The notes under the pieces: generated by a model
The model's input: only the letters and a program-made list of their open reading frames with translations
What the model was told of the DNA's origin: nothing
Databases searched by the model: none
Origin: Podospora pseudoanserina
Taxonomy: Eukaryota > Ascomycota > Sordariomycetes > Sordariales > Podosporaceae
DNA: 64,000 bases
Reading direction: 5' to 3'
NCBI RefSeq assembly: GCF_035222485.1
Contig: NC_085920.1
Span: forward strand, 186,001-250,000
Part shown: piece after piece, positions 1 through 10,500 of the stretch
Layout of the letters: each line of letters opens with the position of its first letter
Position numbering within the stretch: the first letter of the stretch is position 1
Program-made: the position numbers and the translations under genes

Positions 1-1155
1 TGGATTCCGTCATTCGACGATAGAAGGCGAACAGGTCGGCAGGCACCTCTTCCAACACAACCTCCATGATCTCATCCTACCAGACATCCTCAAACTCTTG
101 TACGACCAGTCGCGTCCAAAGAAAAGAGCCCCGGGATTTGGCAAATATCTTCTCACACATGCGCTCGCGGTCTTGGGGGTTGTCTGGCCTACCCAGGTCT
201 TTTAGTCGCGTGTCCAGAAAAAGGTGCATGTTCTCGACAGTGTCCGTATCCGATAGCTTCTCTATCGTTGCCTTCTTCCGTCCTAGAGAGAGGAAGCCAC
301 GCTCAATGTCTTCCAAAAGCCGACTGGTAGCAAAAAGGTGAAGATCATGGGGTATAGTGGCAAGAAACTTCTTGGAAAATAGGAAACCAAAACATGAAAA
401 TTCGTCCACACCATCGATCATCCAAGACTGGCTTGCCATCGACGGTATTTTGAACAGGGCAGCCGTAAAGATGCGGCGCCAAACCACAGCTTCACCGGTC
501 TTGTCCCAAGGCATATCGTCCTGGGCGAGCTTGAGCAAAGCGTCCCGAACAAGGTTGTCCTGGAGCGCCATCTGATAGGCCAAGGATAGGAAACATTCAC
601 CCAGGTAGAGTTGCCAGTCTTTGAGTGTCGAGAAATGAAATAGCTGCAGAATGCATTGGGAGATTTGAGCTGTTCAATGATATGACAGGCAAGGATCGCC
701 TTCCCTACGCCCGGTCTTCCCATGAGGCAAAGAATCCCTGGGGCAGTGCCCGCCTTCCAGACTGTGTAGGGTGGCCGACTGGTGAACCATTGGCATGACC
801 CCGGCTGCTTGAGGACCTGCAGAGTTGCCAAGTCGGTCTCGAAGGAGTGCAGCTGCTGTGGCATCGGACAGAGATGGAGCACTCCTCAGCTGCAGGATAG
901 GTCCAGACAGGGAGGATGGCTGCGGTGGCGGAGTCTCGGGCCGAGATGACCATATTGCATCGACAGCTGTGAGAAGAGCATTTTGCAGCATCTTGTATTT
1001 TGGGTCCGAGGGGCTGTCGAACTTGCAGACATGGCGGTGGTCAGCGTCCATTGCCGCAATTCTCCTCGTTGTGGAAACCGAGGGTTGCTGAGTGCCGCTC
1101 CACAACGATCTGATTCATGGCGCTCTTGGCAGGAAGGGTTTCGTAAAAAAACCAA
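1..1155 (-). pseudogene. NACHT/NLR-type protein, disabled fragment
   Basis: Remnant of a fungal STAND/NLR gene, a family that acts in non-self recognition and programmed cell death. Read on the minus strand it shows, in order: a linker block ending in DADHRHVCKF (about 1060-1025), typical of the region just before NACHT in fungal NLRs; a P-loop GRPGVGKA near 715; and a Walker-B/kinase-2 block WMIDGVDEF near 420. These blocks lie in different reading frames. Shifts are visible near 1060 (a frame ending in VVERHSATLGFHNEENCG jumps to AAMDADHRHV), somewhere between 1025 and 840, and near 595 (SKTGNST jumps to LGECFLSLAYQMA). An in-frame TAG at 77-79 interrupts the block FEDVW/DEIMEVVLEEVPADLF. 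No splice sites explain the jumps. The P-loop has Ala where Ser/Thr is usual. The 5' end runs into AT-rich DNA and the 3' end leaves the window. I am confident it is a pseudogene; the N-terminal effector domain is unknown. Confidence 0.8.
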
Positions 1156-1447
1156 CGACGAAGATCGGGGGCAATGACAAACCCCAGGTTTTTAAACTTT
1201 CGGATAATAATAACTTTTCTGGAACCGAAACGGGTTTATATTAAGCTACTGACAGTAATAAAAAATAACATTTCCTATTAATTAAGAACCATTCAATTAT
1301 TAATATAAGTATTATTATAGTATTACAAAGTCGCTTAAAGGAACATTGTATTTATTATTTATTAAAAAGTAATTTTAAAATGCCTAATATTTATATATTT
1401 TTATACTTATATATTGTTTACTGTTAAAATACAACTTTTGCTCGTGG

Positions 1448-1477
1448 ACTTCACAGTGTATCTGAGCCCTGTGAAGT
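1448..1477. repeat. 9-bp inverted repeat (hairpin)
   Basis: ACTTCACAG at 1448-1456 is followed by its exact reverse complement CTGTGAAGT at 1469-1477 with a 12-base loop. It lies at the left edge of the GC-balanced block inside the AT-rich island. It may be a decayed transposon end or chance. Confidence 0.4.
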
Positions 1478-2114
1478 ACAGGGCCTCAGAGGCAATACAA
1501 TGGTTTGAAATCAACAGTGTCCACTGAGGTCTGAGGACCACGGCGACCGGAGTGGAACTCGGCTCCTTTGAAGCAATCCGAAGTCCCGGAGGCCAGGCAC
1601 CAAGACTAGCGCTCTGTAACGGTGAAACGGTGGTGCAACGTGGCCTGAAACGTTATCTTAAACCACGCACTTAGCGGATGTTCGGACTCGAGGTTGGAGA
1701 GAGTTTCGGTGCGCGATCGACAGACCGAAAGCCTGTATAAGACTTCTGCTACAGACTTTGTTCACTGTGATATTTCTTAGTCTTTAGGTTTAATCAATAT
1801 ACTGGTTCACCACATGTTTTCTGTGCCTCACAAACCTACACAACAGTGATCACCATCTATATATTGTAGGGCGCCATCTCTGCAATCCTTTTTCTTTCAG
1901 TGCCTCCGCTACCGTCGAATACTGCAGTCAAAGTCTTCTTCGCTCTCACTGTACTGCGTCGATAGCTATTCGAGCCTGAATTCCGCAGGCATCGATAGTA
2001 CCCTTTTCAACATCTATTAAAATAATATTAAATAAATATTATTGTTAATATTCTTATAAAATAATGTGGGTCTAGGTTTATAGGTTTTTATTTCATAGTA
2101 AATTAGTTTGTCGA

Positions 2115-2177
2115 GGCCTGTTATCTCTCTTTTAGGGCCTATTCACTCTGTTTTACGGTCTATTAACTTTCTATCAA
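2115..2177. repeat. Degenerate 21-bp tandem repeat, about 3 units
   Basis: Units start at 2115, 2136 and 2157, each opening GGCCT or GGTCT, followed by a pyrimidine-rich stretch and TTTTA. Exact 21-base spacing is kept while bases differ mainly by C/T changes, as expected of RIP-aged repeats. Confidence 0.4.
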
Positions 2178-2501
2178 TTTATAGGTCAGTGGCTTTATAT
2201 ACCACAAGCGGTTTACAGGCCCATTGTCCGCTGTCTCCGTTGTACCTGCTGCAACCCCGAACATGCCGCTGATGGTGAGGCAGTGATTGTTGTTGGCGCA
2301 GATCACAGAGCTAATGAAAGCTGTCAAAAATGGATATCTGGTCCCTTTTTCAGACCCACATGCAGACTGCATCACAAAAGCGCCAACTCAATTTCGTGAA
2401 ATGCGCTTGAAACATTAAGCAGTACACAATACATCAACCACACGTGACACAACCTCCTTCAACACGTCTGAGATCAAAAATCGCAAGAGCATGGAACCTT
2501 C

Positions 2502-3770
2502 TTACTCTGTGCTTTTGGTGATTCCATCATGGAATTTTTCTACCAGCCGTTGGATTTCGTCAATGGCCCTGTTATGGCTGTCAGCGGGCTTTCCCTTGGT
2601 TGCTTCGGAAGGGGATACATACATCTGAACATACTCCTCCTGGGTTAAGAAGAGTGCCGCAGCGTGCAAGTCGAATCGTCTGTTGGAGTAGTTTCCCGTT
2701 AGTAACCGCGGCCCCTATTCTGTCAACGCATTCCAATACAAGAAAAGATAGAAGACCTTACAGAGCATACAGAGCATTCCTATCATCGTAATCCTCAGCA
2801 GGTTCAGCCGTTGGCACATGTGAATGGTACTCGCCAAAGTACAAACGAGTGAACTGGTTCCTTGCCGGCCGCCAGTTGCCCAGTTCATACTCATTGTGAG
2901 CCCAAAATGCGGCGGGATCATACACGATTCCTTCTTCTGTCTCTTCGTTGACAATATTGGCATTCCCACACCATAGATCACAATGAACCAGAGACGGTAT
3001 TATGGTGCGACCACTCGTCTCCAGTGGGGGCAACAGTCGTGGAACTACCTTGTCGAAGAGGTCCGGGAGCAGAAAGTCCAGCTCGTCATGGGGACCTGCC
3101 CAGTCTTTACGGACTTGAAGAACATTTCGTAGTCCATTGGCAAAAAAATACTCCCAACTGTTGTGCCAAGTGCTGTACTGGGGCAAGTCTCCGTTGTACG
3201 TAGTACAATGGAAGCCAAACTTTCCTTCGGGAGAACTACCGCTCGAATGCAGCCGCGCAAGCTTCTCGCAAAATGACACGGGCTCAGGCACGCCATCCGT
3301 AAAGTCATAGAATTTGCAAAGGTAGAAATGAGAATCTTCCTGAGTTTTGAGACTGCCCCAAGCGATGGGTGCAGGACAGAAATCAGGCGTGATAGCAAAG
3401 ATGGCCGATGTGCCCTCATATTCACCTTTCAATGCTTCGCGGCCGTGAGTTCCAACAGAAATCTGATCTTTCTGACTAGCTACAATGCGAGAGATCAGTA
3501 GTTGTTTGCGAATTCTTAAGCTTCACCTTTATGAAGTAGCTCTCCTTGTTGCCGTTCGCCGTAAGAGTATCAACGCGGAGAGCTTTGGCCCAGGCCGATT
3601 CTCCATTGTGGCTGACATTGACTATCTCAGCGACATTGGGAAGGACTGGATAAGACACATTAGAGACATAGCGCTACATTGGATGAAATGCCCAACGAAC
3701 CGTCCAAAACAGCTGGGTCCAGCTGAAAAACTGCACCTTCGTCCCCGCTCACAAAAGCTTCGCTTTCCAT
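2502..3770 (-). CDS. Fructosamine/ketosamine-3-kinase family protein
   Basis: Four exons: 3770-3701, 3645-3527, 3462-2762, 2679-2502; introns of 55, 64 and 82 bp, the last with a perfect TACTAAC branch site. The product is 355 residues. The FN3K family (kinase-like, APH fold) phosphorylates sugar moieties on glycated proteins or amines, which starts deglycation. Visible hallmarks: an N-terminal LDPAVLDVLPNVAEI segment; a lysine in the position of the ATP-binding Lys (YFIK, about residue 63); the catalytic loop HCDLWCGNAN (about 223-232), giving the HxDLxxxN signature; and the metal-binding YDPA (about 244), where many kinases have a DFG-like Asp. The length is slightly above the usual 290-310. 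The start was chosen because MESEAF is the first ATG in the frame that splices cleanly into the rest. The substrate cannot be deduced. It stands alone between the AT island and an empty interval. Confidence 0.88.
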
Positions 3771-5517
3771 GGGCAGTCGGAATAAAAGACAATAAAACTT
3801 CGAGTTGAGAGATTGAGACAAGCCCCACGAAGAAGAGAAATTGCTCAATAAGCAGGTCTTTGTGAAATATCGTGCAGCCAAAGAGGGGTAACCCCGGCCC
3901 AGGTTTGTCTGTGATGGGCCGTCCAGCGAGGGATACTAATCGTTCCCAAGACTGTTCAACGGGCTCATCTGGAACAAAATCTCCATCTCACAAGGATGCC
4001 CGATGATCTATTCAAAATCGTTGATACTGTTTCATCGGAAAAAGGCCCGATTCGCTTCCTGGACCCGAGCCGCCACATCTGCTTCGACATCTTTGACGAA
4101 GAGAACGACCAGCCAGTGGAGAATAAGGCGCCCTGGGGCTAGATCTATCATCTGTCCGATTGGTGACAGATGACGAGGTCTCGGGAGAGGCCTTCAGCGT
4201 ACGTGGATGAAAGTCGGCCGCCAGATGCTGAGTGGTTTTTAATCTGAAGCCGGGTTGATGCAGTTCGCGAAGCTGGGGCCAAGTTGGGGGTACACGCACC
4301 ACTTGTTTTCCAGTGCATGTCGATATCAACACTGTGGGAAGCTGGTACCCCTACCTCGAGCTCCTCGGTCACACCACTGTTGTGAACCATCGCGAAATCA
4401 ACCGGCGTCACGGACACCGACATATTTGCAGGCGCCACTTTCTATTTGGCAGCTCCTCATTGATGCGCTTTATCCGCGTCCGATCTCGATCCTCCATTCA
4501 CATCTCTTTTGCTTTCTTGTTGGACGATTATGAACGATCTTCCGCCGCCCTTTCCGTCTCCATCTCTACGTCGGAATCAAAAGTACTTCGGTAACATGCA
4601 GTTTCATCCACACCTACCTTTCCCCTCATTCCACAGCAGTTGTATCAAGACGGCGCCCCGCATCAATAGATAGTGTTCACCGTTACAAGTTACCCATCCT
4701 AGTGGGTGCAGGGTTCAAGGGCTTGTGGGAGACTGGAGGTGAACGTACCCCTGCCCCGGCTCGCTGCAGTTAAGCACATTTGGGCTAATGCAACAGCCTC
4801 AAGAAACACACTGATAGGAATTGGTCAATCGTCATTATATGTCTTCTTCGACGCGTTCCACAGACCGTAGCTCTTTTCCTGACTCGCTGACGCCCAATGT
4901 CTCACCGCTTCTGGGCCTTCTTAGCCCCTGCTGCTGCTCGCCCAAAACGGACAGTCTGCAGGGTCGAACCCCTCAACTCTTGGCTACGAAAACATGCGCT
5001 GGCAGGCCAAAATGGCAGGAAATCCCCACCGGGGATAACAATCGAGACCAAATCCGTTTCCCATCCGACACGCACGCCTGCTAATGCAGACCACCCTGTA
5101 CCGTACTGTACGATTCTTCACGATCCGATCCGATGTGGCGCCATGGAGCGGGAGCACGTAGGGGCCGGATGTCGAAAGGCGGGACGTTTTCCGGGACCGA
5201 TGCGTGGCCAGGCCACTCCAGTGGCTTTGCGGGATCAATCCGATGGGCTTTTCGGAGTTATTGGTGGATAGGTCTTGCCTCTACTGCGTCTTTCTTGGTG
5301 GTTATCTAGAGCGGTCTTCTGTCAACGGGTTTTAGCGGTGTCGCTTATTGCTTGTCTTGTTGTTCTTCACTCGTCTACTGTAAACCCCTGAACCCCTGAA
5401 CAAGACCCACTGTTTCCACGACAGCCCAGAACAACATCAACACCAGACAAGACATATTAGAGCGCCTCGCCTCGACTAACGAAAGCTAATTTCGACATCG
5501 TTCGTTCTCGTGCCAAG
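3771..5517. other. Intergenic, 1.7 kb, no supported gene
   Basis: Several overlapping open frames of about 90-125 codons occur on both strands, but none shows a recognisable domain, consistent splice sites or preference over its shadow frames. It presumably holds the promoters of the two divergent flanking genes. The last 200 bases before 5518 are CA-rich with pyrimidine tracts, typical of a fungal 5' leader. Confidence 0.5.
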
Positions 5518-6567
5518 ATGTATCTCGACAAATCCACCAAACAAGGTTTCTCTTCCTCGAGATCATTCCGGCGATCAGGCACCGGATCAGATCTTCAGCC
5601 CCTCAACTCGGCTCAGACGGCCGCCCTTATCGTCTTTGGGGTTCTCATCGGCCTCATAACGACGGGGATAATAATCTGGTGCTGTTGCTGCCGTGGACCA
5701 GGCTGGCAGCGCAGATCTAGCTCGAGATCCAGAGTCAAGATCATCCGCATGTCTGGGCCACGAGGCGAGAAGGGTGAGAAGGGATCACCAGGACCGATGG
5801 GAATGCAAGGGCTACCTGGTCTCCCAGCACCAGCAGTCTTTTTACCTCTTCCCGCCTCGGCAGCGCCAGTGCCGATTCGCCCTCTGGGGCCAAGGGGGAT
5901 GCTTCCCGGTGCGCTTCCTGGCATCGACACGGGTGCTCGCGAGACCACCAAGCAGAGCAGCAGAGAGTGCTCCCCGGAACGCCAACACAATTCCCTCCAT
6001 ATACATCCACCACATCCTCATTCTCGTCCACAACCGAGCATACGACCAACACAATATTCTCTGCCTCCTCACCTTCAAAAGTTTGCTCAGCCCCTCACCC
6101 CAGCGGCACCGTCCGTCTCGCAACTACCATCACAACCATTACCGCCATCAAACACCCAAATCCGACCATTGCCATTGCCGTCACAACCACCGCTGCGAAT
6201 CCAACCCCTCCGCATTCCTCCACCAACCCTTCCTCACCCCCAGCACCGCTACTACCAACCCAGGCCCCCCATCGCAAAAATAATCAACGACCACGCAGCA
6301 GGCGTCACCAGGCCGTTGCCGCTAGCCCTCCCAATAGGCCGCCACGGCATGGTAAATCTTGCCTTGAAGTACCAAGTCCACAGCGAGAAGGGGGCATCCA
6401 GTCGGCCGGTGTCCTCGAGGGGACTGGAGAGCGGGTACCAGAGTGCGTATTGTGAGAGTAGTGCCGAGTCTGACGACGGGGGGGAGATGGGATATGAGTC
6501 GATGGAGAATTTCGGGAGGGTGGTGGAGGAGGATCGGAGGGGGAGATGGGCGAGAATGGGGGTGTAG
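5518..6567 (+). CDS. Single-pass membrane protein with collagen-like repeat and Pro-rich tail
   Basis: Intronless, 349 residues, family not recognised. A basic/Ser-rich N-terminus (1-36) leads into one transmembrane helix (about 37-59) ending in WCCCC, a cluster that could be palmitoylated. A short basic stretch follows, then eight uninterrupted Gly-X-Y triplets (about 81-104: GPR GEK GEK GSP GPM GMQ GLP GLP). The rest is a low-complexity Pro/Gln/Ser-rich region (about 105-260) and an acidic, Ser-rich C-terminus. There is no cleavable signal peptide. By the positive-inside rule the basic, collagen-like tail is probably cytosolic, which would be odd for a true collagen helix. Overlapping frames of 100-196 codons over 5600-6460 are GC-rich shadows. 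The start is the first ATG after a CT/CA-rich leader. Confidence 0.72.
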   Translation: MYLDKSTKQGFSSSRSFRRSGTGSDLQPLNSAQTAALIVFGVLIGLITTGIIIWCCCCRGPGWQRRSSSRSRVKIIRMSGPRGEKGEKGSPGPMGMQGLPGLPAPAVFLPLPASAAPVPIRPLGPRGMLPGALPGIDTGARETTKQSSRECSPERQHNSLHIHPPHPHSRPQPSIRPTQYSLPPHLQKFAQPLTPAAPSVSQLPSQPLPPSNTQIRPLPLPSQPPLRIQPLRIPPPTLPHPQHRYYQPRPPIAKIINDHAAGVTRPLPLALPIGRHGMVNLALKYQVHSEKGASSRPVSSRGLESGYQSAYCESSAESDDGGEMGYESMENFGRVVEEDRRGRWARMGV

Positions 6568-7201
6568 GTGTCTGCATACGGACTGGGTTGGCAGGCGTTT
6601 GGGTTGGGTCTATTTTGTTTTGGAGGAATATGATTGCATATCGGCGTTCGGATCTGGTTTTGAGGTTGGGAATGGGAAGGGTACGGGATTTGGGACATGG
6701 CATTATGCATTACAGATTGACAGCATTTTTTTTTTGTTTGAGTATGATTCGACATGGGCATTGCGGGCGTATATCGCGTTTAACTGTATAATAAGGAGAC
6801 GAAAGCGTCTGTTTGTGATCTATGTAGCTGGGTAGCTGGCTACAAAATACAACAAGTAAAACTCTGAGCAAACGCCGCTGACCTTGTCATCTTCTTTCCT
6901 CGCCCTGTTCATGCCGTGGTTGTGAAGAAACAGCAACCATGGGAATCGAATTATGGCTTGTCTCTCCAAGTGGGGTAGAGTCTTCAGGTCCGTCGTCTGT
7001 TGCTACGGTAATGTTGGAAGAGGCTGGGTCTGCGGAGGTGGCTCCATGAACCTCCCGAGATGAATGTAGATTTGGCGGTGAGCCAAGCTGGCAAGGAAAA
7101 TGACGAAAATGTCCTGAAACCATGGAGAACAGACCCGAGTTTGGGACAAAGACAGGAATAATTGGTTGAGTCTCAGAATGTGGCTGGTCACTAAAGCTGC
7201 T
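6568..7201. other. Intergenic between convergent genes
   Basis: It holds the 3' flanks of two convergent genes. It is T- and G-rich after the stop at 6567, with a run of nine T at about 6727. No credible coding sequence. Confidence 0.5.
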
Positions 7202-8332
7202 TTACATGCGACCCTTCTGGGAACTTCGCAAACTGCCGTCCTCGTGAATCTTGAGAATAGGCCTTGGGTTGGCAACAGCCTCCCATAGCGATCCCCGTCC
7301 GTCTGCCTTTGCCTTCTCATCCTCCCTTCTGAAGAACTCCTCCACGCTCTTGATCCTGTTTGGGTGAATCTTGTCCAGCAGGGCGTAATCCCTCTTCACC
7401 ACACCCCGATTCGATCCAGACTCCTGCCACAATCTCCAAAACCCGGTGAAGTTGTCCTTGAGGCTCATAAGTGCCGGGCTCGTACTATCCACCGTATATC
7501 CAGTGGGTAGCGAGGCGGTCATACCCCAATGCCCAGTTGAAAAGTACGTCTCGAGATCAACATCAACATGCTTGGCCTTGCGTCCAGTAACCTTCTCAAA
7601 AGCGCTGGCCACCTCCGAGTAGTGGATGTGATCAACCGCCACCGCCAGGTTCATCCCATCCGCCTTCTCAGGGTTGTCAAACAGCCACCTGACATAATAC
7701 GCGCAGTCAGCCAACGAAACGTGCGGCACCCCTCCCTTCTCCCCCAACGGCACCCTCCAGGTCACCACCTGTTCTCCCGAAGCCTCATCAACTTCCACCC
7801 TTGGCGCCATAGGTGTAAACGGAGCAAGCGCCATCTCGATATACGGCCCAGTCGTAAACAGCGCAGCCTTCATCCTCTTCTTGTCGGAAGCATTCTGACT
7901 CAGAATCCACTCCCCCATCCGTCCCTTCCCATCATAGTGACCGCACCGAAACCTCGCGTCATACCCACCAAGCTTGTACCCATAGTCAAGATTACCATGA
8001 ACATAAAACTTGATTCCGCACTCAATGGCGAGTTCATAGCAGCGGTAGGTCCAAAAGGTTTCCATTGCCTCGCCGGTGGCAAACCCGTCGATGTTGATGA
8101 AGGCACCCCAGCAGCCTTGGAAGCCGGCGCGGAGGTCAGCTTCGGAGGTGAAGGTGCCGGGGATGAGACTGACGTCGGAGCCGAGGGTGAGGAGGTGTTT
8201 CGCGCGTCTGGAGTTGGGGTCGCGGGTGAGGACTCGGACGGCGTAGGCTCCGTCTTGGACGAGGCCTGTGATCACGGGGATGCCTTGGGCGCCGGTGCCG
8301 CCGATGATGAAGATGGTTGGTTTGGTGGACAT
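7202..8332 (-). CDS. NmrA-like NAD(P)-binding protein (atypical SDR)
   Basis: Intronless, 376 residues. The N-terminus reads IFIIGGTGAQG (about 7-17), the dinucleotide-binding GGxGxxG motif of NmrA/HSCARG-type atypical short-chain dehydrogenases. A VRVLTRDPNS segment follows, where the Arg/Thr-Arg pair favours NADP(H). Members of this family act as NADP sensors that bind transcription factors or as reductases of secondary metabolites; nothing here decides between them. The canonical SDR Tyr-x-x-x-Lys pair is not evident, which suits the atypical subgroup. A long C-terminal part (about 200-376) carries the usual substrate-lobe sequence with the segment GVPHVSLADCAYY. The start at 8332 gives the glycine motif at the normal distance. 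A regulator gene lies 515 bp upstream on the same strand. Confidence 0.87.
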   Translation of the reverse strand: MSTKPTIFIIGGTGAQGIPVITGLVQDGAYAVRVLTRDPNSRRAKHLLTLGSDVSLIPGTFTSEADLRAGFQGCWGAFINIDGFATGEAMETFWTYRCYELAIECGIKFYVHGNLDYGYKLGGYDARFRCGHYDGKGRMGEWILSQNASDKKRMKAALFTTGPYIEMALAPFTPMAPRVEVDEASGEQVVTWRVPLGEKGGVPHVSLADCAYYVRWLFDNPEKADGMNLAVAVDHIHYSEVASAFEKVTGRKAKHVDVDLETYFSTGHWGMTASLPTGYTVDSTSPALMSLKDNFTGFWRLWQESGSNRGVVKRDYALLDKIHPNRIKSVEEFFRREDEKAKADGRGSLWEAVANPRPILKIHEDGSLRSSQKGRM

Positions 8333-8847
8333 GATGTGCGATGAGAAGGATTTGGTGAGAGAGAGTTTGGATTGTTCGGGTGAGAGGATGATGAGGTGTT
8401 ACACAGCGGTAACTCTTGCTCTCTAATACCGCTTCTTGAGCCTCTCTTCACATGTCAACTGAGGCCCAGGCTGACACTGATCAGTCATCGTGAAGACCCG
8501 AAGCCAGGATGGAATGATGAAGCCATGGATTATCACTAATCTGCGTTGTTATCGGCCCCATACAAGTCAAGTGCAGAGAATGTCTCCCTCGCCAAGTCTC
8601 GCTAACACATACGATCAGTAATCCTCATTGCTCTTCTACCCTGCTCTTCATTGTGGATTATGCAAACGGGTACATTGCACCCAGAGTCCTGTCTCTGTGT
8701 TTGCTTTGGATCACCGCTGACAAAAGCCCTTCATCGAGTGGGAAACGACGCCGAAGACGGCCCCCATCGTGTCTTGTTCCCCCTGAGGTGGACCCAGTTT
8801 ACCCCGGAGTCCGGAGCCCCTAGGTGTTCGTCGCGAGGGTGGATGTC
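8333..8847. other. Intergenic; promoter side of the NmrA-like gene
   Basis: About 515 bases between the start of the NmrA-like gene and the stop of the upstream regulator gene on the same strand. No supported coding sequence or RNA. Confidence 0.5.
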
Positions 8848-10500
8848 TCATCCCCCTTCAAAAGGCTGTTCTTTGAGTCTCCTGGCAATGTCATTGGCAA
8901 GCAAAACTGCAATCCGAACACCAGTCAACACCCCAATGCTTCTCAGCTTCTCAACAGCAAACTTCCGTGTGTCGAGCGGGGCAAGCGACTGGATGGCGAT
9001 GATGTGTAATGGTTGAACAAGAGAAAGAGCAACTAGGCCACCGTCAGTCAGTCGAACGGAGTCTGGAACAAACTGTCGGTAAGTACTCACACCCGTCCTC
9101 CCCAAAGCTCGAAGCCGAGATGCACACGTCCGCCATCAGCTCATGGATCCATCTGAGCGTCGTGGCCTTCCTCTCAACTGCGCACACTTTGTTCTGCACC
9201 ACAATCCTTCCAACCAGGATGCACAGCGTCCTCCAATTGTTCCACACCTTTGCCATCGACAGACTTCCGTATTGGTGGCGCTTCCCGTTGAAGCCGGTGC
9301 TGTCGTCAGAGGTGCAGTACTCCCACGAAAAAGGAAGCCCCTCCCTCCATGTTTTGAGATCTGCATCGATATCCAACGCGCTCTGAAGAATAGCCTCTCG
9401 ACTTAAAGTTCCGTGCTTGACGGCTGCTCGAAGGTTGACGACCCGGAAGGAAATCTCGCATATCGAAGCTGGATTCCGCGTCTCCCGCTGGTGTAGCTGC
9501 TCCCTGATGCCGCTCGACTGGAAGTTGTACGTTGCTGTCACGAGGGCAGGCGGGACAGCGACCCGCTGCTTCATGCATGCGAGGAGCTATGTGAGTGTAA
9601 GAAGATGCATGGAACTTGGAAGAAAAAGGGAAAAGAAAAGAAAAGGTGGGGACTCGTACTATTTGAGGCCGGATCTGCACATAGAGTTGCCCTCCGCGCT
9701 CCCGAGTAAATTGCTCTTGACCTCGCAGATCCAACAAGGCTGTGGCACCCTGGATGTGGGTTGTCCAACTGTGATATCGATCCCACGTGTCAAAGTTGAT
9801 CATCTCGTAGAGTCCGAGCAGGATGACGGCCATGAGGGTGGCGTCGTCAGCCGCTTGGGATGGGTTACTCAGAGCCTCCTTGACGGCGGTAAGGGCATGT
9901 CGATACTGCTGCCGGGATTGGACCGTGAGTTGAGGCGAAGGATTGATGTTGGAGAGGCCTGCCAGACCTGCCGCCTCGACGGCTGCTCGAAGAGGTGTAA
10001 AACGACCATCATGATGACAGTAAGCTGTGGCTAGCCAATCTTGATAGCCCGAGCTTGTGGAAAACGGGTCTTGGTGAAACACGTATTTGGCGAAAAAGAA
10101 GTTTGCACCAACCTCGTCGGCGGGACTGGTGAGTGAAGCCAGCAGAGGGTTGGCAGCCGACGGAGATAAGACAGGACCTGTCTGCTTTCTCTCCCCCTTG
10201 CGGGATATCCGAATAATCCGACTGGACTCGTCTCGAAAGATTACCTCATTCAGGTCTCGGTAGCCGGGACACGGAAGACCGGACTTGTGGCATCTCGTAC
10301 ACTCCGGTTTGCGCTGATCACACTACAATCGCCATGTGTTAGCTTCTCCTGCATATACGCAACGTGGGACGACAGCACAACAGGAATGCAGCATGGGAGG
10401 GTTGAACTGATGACAAATGACATAGGTATCGAATATGTACCTTGATCTTTCGCTGCCGGCAGCGCTGGCAGCCTTTGCTCACAACACCGTAATAAACCAT
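8848..10500 (-). CDS. Zn2Cys6 fungal transcription factor
   Basis: Four exons: 10500-10441, 10322-9660, 9586-9091, 9032-8848; introns of 118, 73 and 58 bp. The product is 467 residues. The first intron splits the zinc cluster, which when joined is C11-X2-C14-X6-C21-X6-C28-X2-C31-X6-C38, a classic binuclear cluster opening MVYYGVVSKGCQRC. The remainder is a helical fungal-TF middle-homology-like region (about 90-440) with ALTAVKEALSNPSQAADDATLMAVILLGLYE, in the part of the protein typical of the DUF3468/fungal_trans_2 type; this is shown here only in pieces. An alternative upstream ATG at 10567-10569 is possible but would add 23 residues with no family support. It is divergent from a methyltransferase gene across 528 bp, which suggests shared control. 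Target genes are unknown; the neighbouring enzymes are candidates. Confidence 0.85.

Larger units (their letters stand above)
1190..2450. other. AT-rich gene-free island, RIP-like
   Basis: About 1.2 kb with long TA/TAA-rich runs (for example 1201-1440 and 2020-2170) enclosing a more GC-balanced block at 1440-1990. I see no credible coding sequence. The composition contrasts sharply with the genes on both sides and resembles repeat-derived DNA degraded by repeat-induced point mutation. No transposase or reverse-transcriptase motif could be read. It borders the broken NLR gene and may have taken part in its truncation (inference). Confidence 0.55.

Noticed and set aside
1470-1850. Possible solo LTR (TATA-like word, TG..CA-type ends)
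   Set aside because: No matching terminal dinucleotides with target-site duplication and no primer-binding site could be established; too degenerate to call.
4950-5000. GGGTTCGACCC-like word on the minus strand, resembling a tRNA T-arm
   Set aside because: Stem and loop lengths do not fit a tRNA and no acceptor or anticodon arm pairs around it. No tRNA gene was found elsewhere by eye.
5693-6455. Alternative plus-strand frames of 196 and 162 codons over the collagen-like gene
   Set aside because: The low-complexity C-rich sequence keeps several frames open. Only the 5518 frame has a transmembrane helix and clean Gly-X-Y periodicity.
7568-8344. 258-codon plus-strand frame
   Set aside because: Antisense shadow of the NmrA-like gene.
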